From the NCBI GenBank assembly GCA_030696695.1, contig JAUYRP010000011.1, positions 248,001 through 312,000 of the forward strand: a DNA stretch of 64,000 nt. Direction: 5' to 3'. Source of the stretch: Methylophilus sp. (GTDB lineage Bacteria > Pseudomonadota > Gammaproteobacteria > Burkholderiales > Methylophilaceae). The translations under genes and the position numbers were made by a program. Positions 1-7,391 of the stretch are shown here, one piece after another (position 1 is the first letter of the stretch; every line of letters begins with the position of its first letter). A model generated the notes under the pieces. That model was not told the origin of the DNA. It did no database searches and worked only from the letters and a program-made list of their open reading frames with translations.

Positions 1-1
1 A

Positions 2-301
2 GACGCAGCAACAACATCGCCCTTAATGGATGATTTTAATATGGTAGTGGCCGATGTTGAGGCACTCCTTAAGGAAACTGCAAGCCAAAGTGGTGAAAAA
101 TTCATTGAAATACGCAACAAATTAGATCAGTCCCTGAAAGCGGCTAAAGCATCAATGGCAGAAGCCGAAGAAGCACTATTGGTTAAATCTAAAGTCGCAG
201 CCAAAGCGACCGATGCCTATGTGCATGACCACCCTTGGCAATCTGTAGGGTTAGCCGCTGGTATTGGCTACATTATCGGTTGGTTAAGCGCGCGTCGTTA
301 A
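2..301 (+). CDS. DUF883 / ElaB-YqjD family membrane-anchored protein, 5' end probably outside the window
   Basis: This is a small charged helical protein ending in a single hydrophobic, glycine-rich anchor (GLAAGIGYIIGWLSARR), the hallmark of the ElaB/YqjD/DUF883 family. In E. coli these proteins sit in the inner membrane and bind ribosomes in stationary phase. The central part is Ala/Lys/Glu-rich and likely a coiled coil. An ATG lies at position 26, but the frame stays open to the left edge of the window and family members usually have a few more N-terminal residues, so the true start is probably upstream. It is followed 6 bases later by a YqjE-like gene and then a YqjK-like gene, the arrangement known from enterobacteria. 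Confidence 0.8.
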   Translation, partial: DAATTSPLMDDFNMVVADVEALLKETASQSGEKFIEIRNKLDQSLKAAKASMAEAEEALLVKSKVAAKATDAYVHDHPWQSVGLAAGIGYIIGWLSARR

Positions 302-307
302 TCTATT

Positions 308-712
308 ATGGAAGCAGCAGAACCGCATCAAAGTAAAGGATTGTTAGCATCATTGTGTGGATTAGGGGCAACCCTAATTGCCATGATGCACACTCGTTTA
401 GCACTATTGGGAGTCGATTTAGAAGAAGACGCTAGGCATTTATTTTTAATTGCTAAACTCATGCTCATCACCCTATTTTGCTTTGGTCTGGCAGTTGTGT
501 TGCTGACCATATTAATCAGCGTGATCTTTTGGGACAATCACCGCATTCTAGTGCTGAGCCTGCTTACAGGATTTTTTGTGTTGTCAGGTATAGTCATTGG
601 GCAATACACGCATAAAAAAATAAAGCAGAAACCCACATTATTTTCTTCTAGCCTGACGGAACTGGTAAAAGACTGGCAATCTTTGGATATTCACGCAAAG
701 GATGCATCTTGA
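308..712 (+). CDS. Phage holin family / YqjE-like membrane protein
   Basis: The 134-residue protein has an amphipathic N-terminus and two hydrophobic segments at about residues 48-75 and 80-100, with a Lys-rich cytosolic C-terminal part. This is the layout of the YqjE / Actinobacterial holin-X superfamily, which despite the holin name is usually a chromosomal inner-membrane protein of unknown role. It lies between a YqjD-like and a YqjK-like gene. Its stop overlaps the start of the next gene (TTGA), so the three are probably one operon. Function beyond membrane location is not known. Confidence 0.75.
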   Translation: MEAAEPHQSKGLLASLCGLGATLIAMMHTRLALLGVDLEEDARHLFLIAKLMLITLFCFGLAVVLLTILISVIFWDNHRILVLSLLTGFFVLSGIVIGQYTHKKIKQKPTLFSSSLTELVKDWQSLDIHAKDAS

Positions 713-993
713 ATGCGTTCACTGAACTCGCAATTAAGCGGCAGCACTTAATTGCAAAGTCGACCCTACAGCGTGAACAGATTGAGTTGTATATTGACGA
801 TCTACGTAGCCCAATCAAAACACTAGACACAGGAATAAGCGCTTGGAATTTCATCAAATCGCATCCAATCTTGATGCTGGGTTCCACACTCATGCTTTAT
901 CGGTTACGTTTTGTTTTTTTAACTAAATGGCTAGCGCAGCTAGCAACACTCAGGCAGGTTTCACAATTACTAAAACGTATATTTAGTCATTAA
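709..993 (+). CDS. YqjK-like small protein
   Basis: A 94-residue basic protein begins with a TTG that overlaps the stop codon of the preceding gene. An AAGGA stretch around position 700 supports that start. The N-terminal third is a charged helix and there is one short hydrophobic region near residues 48-72. The family call leans on gene order (YqjD-YqjE-YqjK) as much as on sequence. The end overlaps the 3' end of the convergent Crp-type gene by about 11 bases. Confidence 0.6.
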   Translation: MNAFTELAIKRQHLIAKSTLQREQIELYIDDLRSPIKTLDTGISAWNFIKSHPILMLGSTLMLYRLRFVFLTKWLAQLATLRQVSQLLKRIFSH

Positions 994-1684
994 GAATCAA
1001 TTGATAAGTGGCTTTATCTATCGCATAGCAACTGCAAGCAACGGCTTCTAACGCTTTAACATTCAAGATTTCTATATGCCCTCTTGCATAGCGCAAGGTG
1101 CGGCTTTTTTGCAACGCACCAGCCGCTTTGGTGATGCCAACTCGCCTAACGCCTAACATATCTGCTAATAACCCATGTGTGAGCTGCATCGAATTGGAAT
1201 GCAAACGATCGTGGAACATCAATATCAATCTAGCCAAGCGCGCTTGCACCACATGAAAATGACCACATAACGAGGATTGTGCTAATTGATTCATGATCAC
1301 ACCCGCATACAAGTGTAAATGTTGCTCAATGGCTGGGTAGCGCGCAATCATTTTCATCAACAACTCAGTGGAGACGCGTAACACCATGCCCTCACTTTGC
1401 ACCACAATAAGGTAGGGGGATTCATTGAGGCCTAACATGGTTTCAACACCCAACATACCCTCCTCGCCAACCAAACACACTTCCAACCCTTTTTCTTCGC
1501 TCTGCTGCAACATCAAAGCCACTACACAGCCCGATGGGAAATAAACATAATCGCTGACATCACCTGGCTGACTGAGCACGGTGCCTGCCGATAGATGCAA
1601 CACGTCACTATGTTTAAGCACTAACTTGCGCGACGGCGCATCTAGGTGATTGATCAATTGATTACTGCATTCAAATGGGTTCAT
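983..1684 (-). CDS. Crp/Fnr family transcriptional regulator
   Basis: About 233 residues. An N-terminal cyclic-nucleotide-binding-like beta barrel (residues ~15-130) is followed by a long dimerisation helix and a C-terminal winged helix-turn-helix (~150-215; LADMLGVRRVGITKAAGALQ is the HTH region). It lacks an Fnr-type N-terminal cysteine cluster, so it is unlikely to be an oxygen sensor of Fnr type. Whether the pocket binds cAMP cannot be read with certainty. I chose the ATG at 1684 rather than the TTG two codons upstream, although neither has a convincing ribosome site. It stands alone, convergent with the YqjK-like gene and divergent from a small hypothetical gene. Confidence 0.85.
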   Translation of the reverse strand: MNPFECSNQLINHLDAPSRKLVLKHSDVLHLSAGTVLSQPGDVSDYVYFPSGCVVALMLQQSEEKGLEVCLVGEEGMLGVETMLGLNESPYLIVVQSEGMVLRVSTELLMKMIARYPAIEQHLHLYAGVIMNQLAQSSLCGHFHVVQARLARLILMFHDRLHSNSMQLTHGLLADMLGVRRVGITKAAGALQKSRTLRYARGHIEILNVKALEAVACSCYAIDKATYQLILND

Positions 1685-1849
1685 CCGCAAAGACTATCAC
1701 TGCATCTCGCTTCATTCTGTACGCTTGCGCACATCCAAACAATCATCATTTGTTACTTGGTATGTGTGGCAACAGACAGAAGCATGGTATTTAGGCGCAT
1801 ACATTGGTATGCATCATCCATTTTATTCATCAACTCAATTGGAGCCTAT

Positions 1850-2143
1850 ATGCATCATCAATATATCGACAACAAAGGGAAATCCCCATTGCTAGGCGTA
1901 CACCTGATGTGGAACAAAATAAGAGATGCTGCTAGCGATGCATTGCCTATCAAAGCTAAGCTGCAAGCAGAGGATATCGCACTCGCAGTTGAAAACACAT
2001 CAGAAGACACCCCATCGTCTTGGCTAAACAAACAAGCTCATATCCGTAAACATCTCATTTTCAAGCACGTAAGCAAGTTTGAACCAACACTGAATTTACT
2101 GCCTACCGCCAGAAAATTTACACACGATAACGACTATCCATAA
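1850..2143 (+). CDS. Hypothetical protein, 97 residues
   Basis: I do not recognise this protein. A longer reading of the frame starts inside the Crp-type gene on the other strand, but the ATG at 1850 has a GGAG five bases upstream and gives a self-contained 97-residue product. The composition is that of a soluble, mildly basic protein with no signal peptide or membrane segment. It ends 26 bases before the next membrane-protein gene, so the two may be co-transcribed. It could still be non-coding. Confidence 0.45.
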   Translation: MHHQYIDNKGKSPLLGVHLMWNKIRDAASDALPIKAKLQAEDIALAVENTSEDTPSSWLNKQAHIRKHLIFKHVSKFEPTLNLLPTARKFTHDNDYP

Positions 2144-2169
2144 CCCAAATTAAAGAAGGAGCACATCTC

Positions 2170-2703
2170 ATGCAGATCAAACTTAAATATATGTTACCTA
2201 ATGTGGCAACTTGCAAAAAAGTAAGAACCGCCTTGTTAAACGCGTCCATTCCAGAAGAATCCATTAGATTTATTGCAAAACCAGAAAAATCCTTGGGTGG
2301 GCTCAATGCTGCCAGTAATTTAGACAGTACAAATATGATCCATGAAGGTGAAAAAGGGATTGTATACGGCATAATATTAGGGTTAGTCAGCGGAATATAC
2401 GTGTTGACGTTTCCCATTTGGATTACCGCCTCTCCAGCATGGTATGACGATGCGCCCTGGTATATGGTGATGGGTATTTTGATTTTTTTAAGTGCAATCA
2501 TCATGGCATTTGGTGCCACATTGTTAGGCATGAATATTTTTAATACTGACCTCAATAGATACAAATCAGAAATCGATCAAGGTAACATTTTAATGATTAT
2601 TTCCGTGCCGTTGAGTCAAGCCCATAAAATGCGCCAAGTTATTAAATCCAGCTTAATGGAAGATAAAGTAAAAGCGATATTGATCAACCAGATGAAAGTG
2701 TAG
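2170..2703 (+). CDS. Hypothetical membrane protein resembling DUF1269-type stress proteins
   Basis: The 177-residue product has a soluble N-terminal region (~1-60), two transmembrane helices (about 67-90 and 98-122) and a C-terminal soluble region of about 45 residues. The pattern of a ferredoxin-like soluble part followed by a glycine-rich hydrophobic hairpin resembles DUF1269/general-stress membrane proteins, but this is a loose match. AGGAG just upstream of the ATG supports the start. No function can be given. Confidence 0.65.
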   Translation: MQIKLKYMLPNVATCKKVRTALLNASIPEESIRFIAKPEKSLGGLNAASNLDSTNMIHEGEKGIVYGIILGLVSGIYVLTFPIWITASPAWYDDAPWYMVMGILIFLSAIIMAFGATLLGMNIFNTDLNRYKSEIDQGNILMIISVPLSQAHKMRQVIKSSLMEDKVKAILINQMKV

Positions 2704-2851
2704 TCATTTCTGTGATGCAACAAGGGTAAGAGCGATAAACGTCACGTTAAACTCAAACCGTATTCGCAGGCTTACCCCTCACTCTTGGTCATACATAAAA
2801 GCAGCGCTTGCCCAGTCGACCCGCGCATATCTAGACAGCAATGATGGTTGC

Positions 2852-3142
2852 TTAATCGACATACTTAGGTGTTTGTGCGCTGCGTCGATAATGCCAAATT
2901 TTGCATAATGCTAATGTGATGATTAAGAGCAAAAACGCTGGCAAAAGCAATATGCCACTATCTTCATGATAGACGGCATTCGCTTGCGTATCAAAGTAAG
3001 TCCCCTCACTATTGAAAAGGGCTCGATACGGCCAATACAAATGAAAGTATAAGAAAAAGAAAATCAGTGAAGTGACCAGACTGGCAATTGATGCAATCAA
3101 AACGACAAGCTGAGTCATCCTAAACTTAGATTTAAAGTGCAT
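2852..3142 (-). CDS. Small two-helix membrane protein upstream of the 3' end context of nnrS
   Basis: The 96-residue product has two clear transmembrane helices (about residues 10-33 and 64-82) separated by a loop of roughly 30 residues that likely faces the periplasm. I do not recognise a family. It lies downstream of the NnrS gene on the same strand with a gap of about 55 bases, so it may be the last gene of an NnrS operon. No good ribosome site is visible ahead of the ATG. Confidence 0.5.
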   Translation of the reverse strand: MHFKSKFRMTQLVVLIASIASLVTSLIFFFLYFHLYWPYRALFNSEGTYFDTQANAVYHEDSGILLLPAFLLLIITLALCKIWHYRRSAQTPKYVD

Positions 3143-3197
3143 GGGGGCTCATCGTCATGTTGAAAGTAATTGCATTTGAATGCAGTGCATCAATTAC

Positions 3198-4400
3198 CTA
3201 TCCAAAAGTCCCATCTATTCTTGATTTCAGCAATATTGGCGTATAAATGCATGCAAATATTGCAAAGCTAATTATCCATAAAATGGAAGCCACCATCACC
3301 CAGGCCATATAAAACTGTGCGGTGAACATGGGGACGATAGCACGAAATAATACACTGGCGATGAGCAGTACAAACGCCAGCCCGATCCAACGTGAGGGGT
3401 TTTTAATGTCACGTCCAGTATGGCCCAAAGCCACACGCGACATCATGCTGAGTGTCATTAGACCAATGCCGCCTATGGTGAAAATATGTAAAGTGAGTAT
3501 AGATAATCCACGATGTTGACTTGGCAAACCATAAAAGAAAAAACCAAGATTAATCAGCCAAGCCGATACATATAAACTCCACAGCAATGGCACGCGCCAT
3601 ATGCCTGAAATATGCCAATTGCATAAACGATAACCGTTTAAAGCAAATAATGACCAGGCGAATAACGTGGTTAACCCAGCAATATTGAACACCATGGCAT
3701 TGATAAACAACGCGACAAACAACCCCATTATGCTTAAGTCTAGCCATTGATATTGTGTTAGCTGCACTTTAGTGTCAGTGCCTCTTTCAATAAAAAACGG
3801 AATAACGCGACGCCCCATCATCAAAATAAGGCTAACGAATAACAATACTGCGCCATTGATTGCGTATTGCATACCATGGGTGAGCAGGCCGAAACAACCA
3901 AGATAAAACACAATATTGCCTATCCACAGCAGTGTCACTTTACTGACCACTGCCAGTTGCTTCCATTGTTTGGCTTTTACAATCGGTAAAGTAATGGCAA
4001 CAATCAGCATCGACCCAAATAGCAGGTCTAAAATGGCCACCCAAGGCAACAATGCAGCGCCAAATAAAAACAACACTCTAGCGGCACACCAAAGTAAGAA
4101 AAGCAGCATCAATGGCTTGCCAAACAGTGTGGGTAAGCCGGTCCAGTTTTTGACTGCAGTGAGCAAAAAACCTGCCACCACAGCCATGCTGTAGCCATAT
4201 AGCATTTCATGTGCATGCCACTGGCTAACGGAGATGCGCTCCATGCTGATAGAAAAATACGAGAAATAGACTAGCATCCACACTGCGATTGAAAGCATCG
4301 CAAACAAACTGGCCCCTAAAAAGAATGGGCGAAACCCAAGATTAAATAAGGCGAGTTGTTTAGCCGTTGTTTGATGCGATGGTTTGATTGGTATTTGCAC
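3198..4400 (-). CDS. nnrS: NnrS family protein
   Basis: A 400-residue polytopic membrane protein has about twelve hydrophobic segments and conserved histidines (for example WHAHEMLYGY near residue 60 and LGHTGRDIKNPSRW near residue 325), as in NnrS. NnrS is a haem- and copper-containing membrane protein induced by nitric oxide and thought to protect against nitrosative stress. The start is a GTG at 4400 preceded by AGAAGG. No denitrification genes are visible alongside it. No clear Fnr/Dnr site was found in the 110 bases upstream. Confidence 0.85.
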   Translation of the reverse strand: MQIPIKPSHQTTAKQLALFNLGFRPFFLGASLFAMLSIAVWMLVYFSYFSISMERISVSQWHAHEMLYGYSMAVVAGFLLTAVKNWTGLPTLFGKPLMLLFLLWCAARVLFLFGAALLPWVAILDLLFGSMLIVAITLPIVKAKQWKQLAVVSKVTLLWIGNIVFYLGCFGLLTHGMQYAINGAVLLFVSLILMMGRRVIPFFIERGTDTKVQLTQYQWLDLSIMGLFVALFINAMVFNIAGLTTLFAWSLFALNGYRLCNWHISGIWRVPLLWSLYVSAWLINLGFFFYGLPSQHRGLSILTLHIFTIGGIGLMTLSMMSRVALGHTGRDIKNPSRWIGLAFVLLIASVLFRAIVPMFTAQFYMAWVMVASILWIISFAIFACIYTPILLKSRIDGTFG

Positions 4401-4512
4401 GTTGACCTTCTAGCATGGTTGAGCGATTGAACATCACTGTAGCAGACAACCACCTCTGAATCGTCATCAGGATGACTTAAGCAGCAACATTTACTACGCC
4501 ATGCATCAAAGT

Positions 4513-4544
4513 AAAAAACCGCCCTATTTTTTAAGATAGAACGG
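4513..4544 (-). terminator. Rho-independent terminator after the lysine-rich small ORF
   Basis: Read on the minus strand, a nine-base-pair stem (arms 4536-4544 and 4519-4527, with two G-U pairs) with an eight-base loop is followed by six T residues. It lies about 37 bases past the stop of the small minus-strand ORF at 4581-4679 and ahead of nnrS. A shorter T-rich stretch follows in the opposite direction as well. Confidence 0.7.
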
Positions 4545-4580
4545 CTTTTAAATCATCTACAAACAATGGATAACTTATGG

Positions 4581-4679
4581 TTATTTCTTATCTTTTGATT
4601 TTTTGATGTCTTTTCTTGCCTTGGTATCTTTGTTAGTAGGTTTTTTATCCACTTTGCTACCTTCTTGTTCAATATTCAC
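4581..4679 (-). CDS. Small lysine-rich protein, 32 residues
   Basis: On the minus strand a GTG at 4679 is preceded at a good distance by AGGAG and opens a 32-codon frame ending in TAA. The product is extremely basic and hydrophilic: about a third of residues are Lys, with the tail KKSKDKK, and it has no hydrophobic stretch. A textbook terminator follows 37 bases later, so this looks like a complete monocistronic unit. I know no family for it; a nucleic-acid-binding role is possible from charge alone. An ORF on the opposite strand covering the same bases is less convincing. Confidence 0.5.
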   Translation of the reverse strand: MNIEQEGSKVDKKPTNKDTKARKDIKKSKDKK

Positions 4680-4957
4680 GACATCTACTCCTAAAAAAAT
4701 AAATGATTCATCGATTCAACCACCAACCAACGGGCTGATAAATATCGAATTGATGCTGCCTATTTTAGATTCTGCTAACCCTCAGTCTGTACGCAGCCAC
4801 ACTTAATAATGCATTAATCCTAGCTCACCACAATAGGCAGTTGCATATGAATACCAACTCAAATTGAGAGCCGGTTCAATTAAATTTAAAACAATGAAGA
4901 GTGTGTTGGCTAGCGTACAGATAAGCATTTCTCAAATGCGCAAAATCAATCATTCCA

Positions 4958-4995
4958 GTAACGAGACGATCATCTAATGGATGATTTCACGTTAC
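4958..4995 (+). promoter_or_regulatory. Nested inverted repeat in the leader of the PRC-barrel gene
   Basis: GTAACG (4958-4963) pairs with CGTTAC (4990-4995), and inside it ATCATC (4969-4974) pairs with GATGAT (4980-4985). The element ends 12 bases before the AGGAG of the gene at 5019 and has no T-run, so it is a better candidate for a leader hairpin or operator than a terminator. Confidence 0.4.
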
Positions 4996-5018
4996 TTAAA
5001 CACTAATAGGAGCTCAAT

Positions 5019-5507
5019 ATGAATTATCAAGAACGCGATACTTACGGCATGTACAGTAGCAATCAAGGTGAAGGACCGGGCCCACAATTGATGGGTGCAG
5101 AAACCTTAATCGGTAACGATGTATACAGTCGAGATGAAGAAGATTTAGGCGATATTAAAGAAATTATGCTGGACACTACAAGCGGCGAAATATGCTATGC
5201 AGTATTGTCATATGGCGGCTTTTTAGGTATGGGCGAAAAATTATTTGCTGTGCCTTGGCAAGCGCTTTCATTAGACACCGAGAATAAGCGCTTTATTCTA
5301 GATGCTGATAGCAACACTTTGGAATCAGCGCCAGGTTTTGACAAAAACAATTGGCCAAATATGGCAGATGAAACATGGGCGAATAGTCTGCATAGTTATT
5401 ACGGTACACAGGCTAAACATGGCATTAAAAACGGTTTTAGTTCAAATGGCTCTACTACAAAAGGCTCAAGTTCGAATGGTTCCAATTCAAATGGGTCGAA
5501 TTATTAA
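5019..5507 (+). CDS. PRC-barrel domain protein
   Basis: The 162-residue protein contains a PRC-barrel at about residues 24-95 (ETLIGNDVYSRDEEDLGDIK, then a TTSGEICYAVLSYGGFLG stretch), like the H-subunit/RimM-type barrel found in many small stress proteins. The C-terminal tail is a low-complexity Ser/Asn/Gly repeat (SSNGS-type) of about 25 residues. TAGGAG precedes the ATG and a strong terminator follows, so it is monocistronic. Such proteins are often induced by envelope or osmotic stress, but the sequence gives no direct function. Confidence 0.8.
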   Translation: MNYQERDTYGMYSSNQGEGPGPQLMGAETLIGNDVYSRDEEDLGDIKEIMLDTTSGEICYAVLSYGGFLGMGEKLFAVPWQALSLDTENKRFILDADSNTLESAPGFDKNNWPNMADETWANSLHSYYGTQAKHGIKNGFSSNGSTTKGSSSNGSNSNGSNY

Positions 5508-5561
5508 TTGAGAGCAATGCTTTAGAATCGACTCCTCCACCGCCCTTTCATGGGGTGGTTA

Positions 5562-5588
5562 GGCTCTCGTCACGGAGAGCCTTTTTTT
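5562..5588 (+). terminator. Rho-independent terminator of the PRC-barrel gene
   Basis: A perfect seven-base-pair stem, GGCTCTC (5562-5568) with GAGAGCC (5575-5581), closes a six-base loop and is followed by seven T residues. It lies about 55 bases after the stop codon. A weaker CCACC/GGTGG hairpin precedes it. Confidence 0.9.
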
Positions 5589-5672
5589 AGTTACTTTTGA
5601 TATTCTAAATATCTGTCTAACTGGTCTGAATGCTGCTACGTGCTTTACGCTAGCCATATACACCACCGGACT

Positions 5673-5969
5673 ATAGCCAACATTGTTTTATTAAACCAGT
5701 CTAGCGTTGGTCGTTCTTATGGCGAAGTGAGTGCGGATGTTTTATCCATTTATAAAGCGTTACTTGAGTTATAAAAAGATACGTTTGGATCCACGCTCGA
5801 TGCGGATAAACGGCTAGAGATTATGGATAGTTTAGATACGCTTAAAGCGAGATTAAGTAAAGTTAAAATCCCAGATGCATTTGCCGATATGTTTTATGGC
5901 TTACCTGAGCATATCAACTTTGTGCGCGCGCGGCTGTTGGCAGAACAAATCTCTGAAGCAAATGAATGA
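5673..5969 (+). pseudogene. Decayed C-terminal gene fragment, possibly of a TAXI-type solute-binding protein
   Basis: The frame from about 5673 to the TGA at 5967 reads as good protein (for example LEIMDSLDTLKARLSKVKIP followed by DAFADMFYGLPEHINFVRAR) but is broken by an in-frame TAA at 5772. It has no start codon, ribosome site or N-terminal domain. The helical, basic tail with FYGLPEHINFVRARL resembles the C-terminal cytoplasmic part of some membrane-anchored TRAP/TAXI solute-binding proteins. That family call is from memory and weak. The upstream frame appears shifted as well. It is best read as the remnant of a lost gene. Confidence 0.5.
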
Positions 5970-6041
5970 TTTTAGAAAATTGAATGTTAAGATTCAACAT
6001 CTAAAATATTCATATGTACTCACCTAGTATAAAAAAACCAA

Positions 6042-6689
6042 ATGGAACTCTCTTATTTCGTTGATCTTTTCTTACATCTTGATAAACACCTAGCAGTGTT
6101 TACTGCAACTTGGGGCATCTGGATTTACGCCTTACTCTTTGCCATCATTTACATTGAAACTGGCTTTGTGGTGATGCCTTTTTTACCGGGTGATTCTCTA
6201 CTTTTCGTTGCGGGTGCCATTGCCGCTTTAGGCGGAATGAATTTACTTTTGTTGATGGTGTTATTATCAGCGGCAGCCATTGCAGGTGATGCTACCAATT
6301 ACTCTATAGGTAGGTGGTTTGGGCCTAAAGTATTTGCTTGGGAAGACTCGAGATGGTTCAATAAAGAGGCCTTTAACAAAACAAATGCCTTCTATGAAAA
6401 ACATGGTCCATTAACCATAGTCATCGGTCGCTTTATGCCTTTTATTCGCACATTCACACCATTTGTGGCGGGTGTAGCCAACATGTCCTACCCTAAATTT
6501 GCTTTTTACAATGTAATTGGCGGTTTGCTATGGGTATGCGGCTTAACGGGGTTAGGCTATCTGATTGGCAATAATGCTTGGGTTAAAGAGAATTTTTCTC
6601 TCGTAACATTGGCAATGATTATTGTGCCCGGCCTGCCTGCTGTCTGGGTATTTTTAAAACATATGTACGACGCGCGTTTTAAGCGTTAA
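6042..6689 (+). CDS. DedA family membrane protein
   Basis: The 215-residue polytopic protein has the DedA/SNARE-associated signature: an acidic residue in the first re-entrant region followed by FLPGDSLLF (residues ~48-56), and the GRFMPFIRTFTPFVAG motif near residue 128, whose arginines are essential in E. coli YqjA/YghB. DedA proteins are proton-dependent membrane transporters or lipid flippases needed for envelope integrity. It is convergent with the CsbD-like gene. Confidence 0.9.
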   Translation: MELSYFVDLFLHLDKHLAVFTATWGIWIYALLFAIIYIETGFVVMPFLPGDSLLFVAGAIAALGGMNLLLLMVLLSAAAIAGDATNYSIGRWFGPKVFAWEDSRWFNKEAFNKTNAFYEKHGPLTIVIGRFMPFIRTFTPFVAGVANMSYPKFAFYNVIGGLLWVCGLTGLGYLIGNNAWVKENFSLVTLAMIIVPGLPAVWVFLKHMYDARFKR

Positions 6690-6709
6690 GCCATTGTTTT
6701 TTAAGTAGT

Positions 6710-7000
6710 CTAAACCTGTTCTTTGATTTTCAACCTAGCACTAAGCTCGCTTATTTTTGATCTGTCTTGGGTTTCAGCCGTATAAAAATGACCATCAATA
6801 TTGATTTTTGAGTCTTGCCAATTGCAAAGCTGTTGCTCTGCGTGAAATCGACTTACACCATAAGTCGCTTCAATCAGTTTGGACAAACGGGCGCGCTTAC
6901 CTTCCACTTTGTCTAACTGTTGTCCATCTACTTTGTGCCAATGCTGTTTGATGATGACCTTAAATACGTCCCAGTTATCTTCAATATGTCGCCATTGCAT
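6710..7000 (-). CDS. CsbD-like protein with C-terminal extension
   Basis: I start the gene at the ATG at 7000, preceded by AAGGGA, rather than at the upstream end of the open frame, whose extra 54 residues look like non-coding translation. The first 60 residues match the CsbD/YjbJ pattern: a Trp near the start, KxxIKQHWHKV, a central GKRARLSKLIEATYGVS and a paired final helix. CsbD proteins are small abundant stress-response proteins of unknown activity. The remaining 35 residues are an unassigned extension. An inverted repeat lies just upstream. Confidence 0.7.
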   Translation of the reverse strand: MQWRHIEDNWDVFKVIIKQHWHKVDGQQLDKVEGKRARLSKLIEATYGVSRFHAEQQLCNWQDSKINIDGHFYTAETQDRSKISELSARLKIKEQV

Positions 7001-7023
7001 GATGCTTCCCTTATACGTCATTG

Positions 7024-7039
7024 TTACAATCATTTGTAA
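7024..7039 (-). promoter_or_regulatory. Palindromic site upstream of the CsbD-like gene
   Basis: TTACAA and TTGTAA are separated by four bases and end 24 bases before the ATG at 7000, close enough to act as an operator or to form a leader hairpin. The rest of the gap to the efflux operon (7040-7391) is AT-rich and holds no other gene that I can support. Confidence 0.3.
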
Positions 7040-7391
7040 TGACTGCATCATCTGCAATATCAAAGCGAGTGTCCGTGCGATAGCTAACATATTTGCATCA
7101 TGCGTAGATTTAATTTGATGTGAGCAAAATAAAGAGATTGATATCACTCTATTACTCACCAAAAAATGGACAAACCAAACTAAAACAATATTTAAATTTG
7201 TAAACTAGCGCACAGTCGTTAAATAAAGTTTGGACAATAATTGGTCGCCTATTTTTTGGTCCATTTGGAGAGTTTTCTTGAAAGCATTCAATCGTTTTAT
7301 ATTATTAGCCTGCGCACAATAGTTTAATTAAATAGTTGGTTTAAATTAAGCAGTCAGTGTTGCATGTGATTGCATCACCCTGCCATTACCC

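Noticed and set aside
1646..1849. Upstream extension of the 97-residue plus-strand ORF
   Set aside because: It lies antisense to the Crp-type gene and reads as unlikely protein; the ribosome site is at 1841.
4603..4806. Plus-strand ORF of 67 codons
   Set aside because: No ribosome site, and the opposite strand holds a better ORF with terminator in the same place.
7278..7322. Possible TTG-started 14-residue peptide looking like a lipoprotein signal sequence
   Set aside because: It stops at once after the hydrophobic part with no downstream coding, so it is at most a gene remnant and too short to support.
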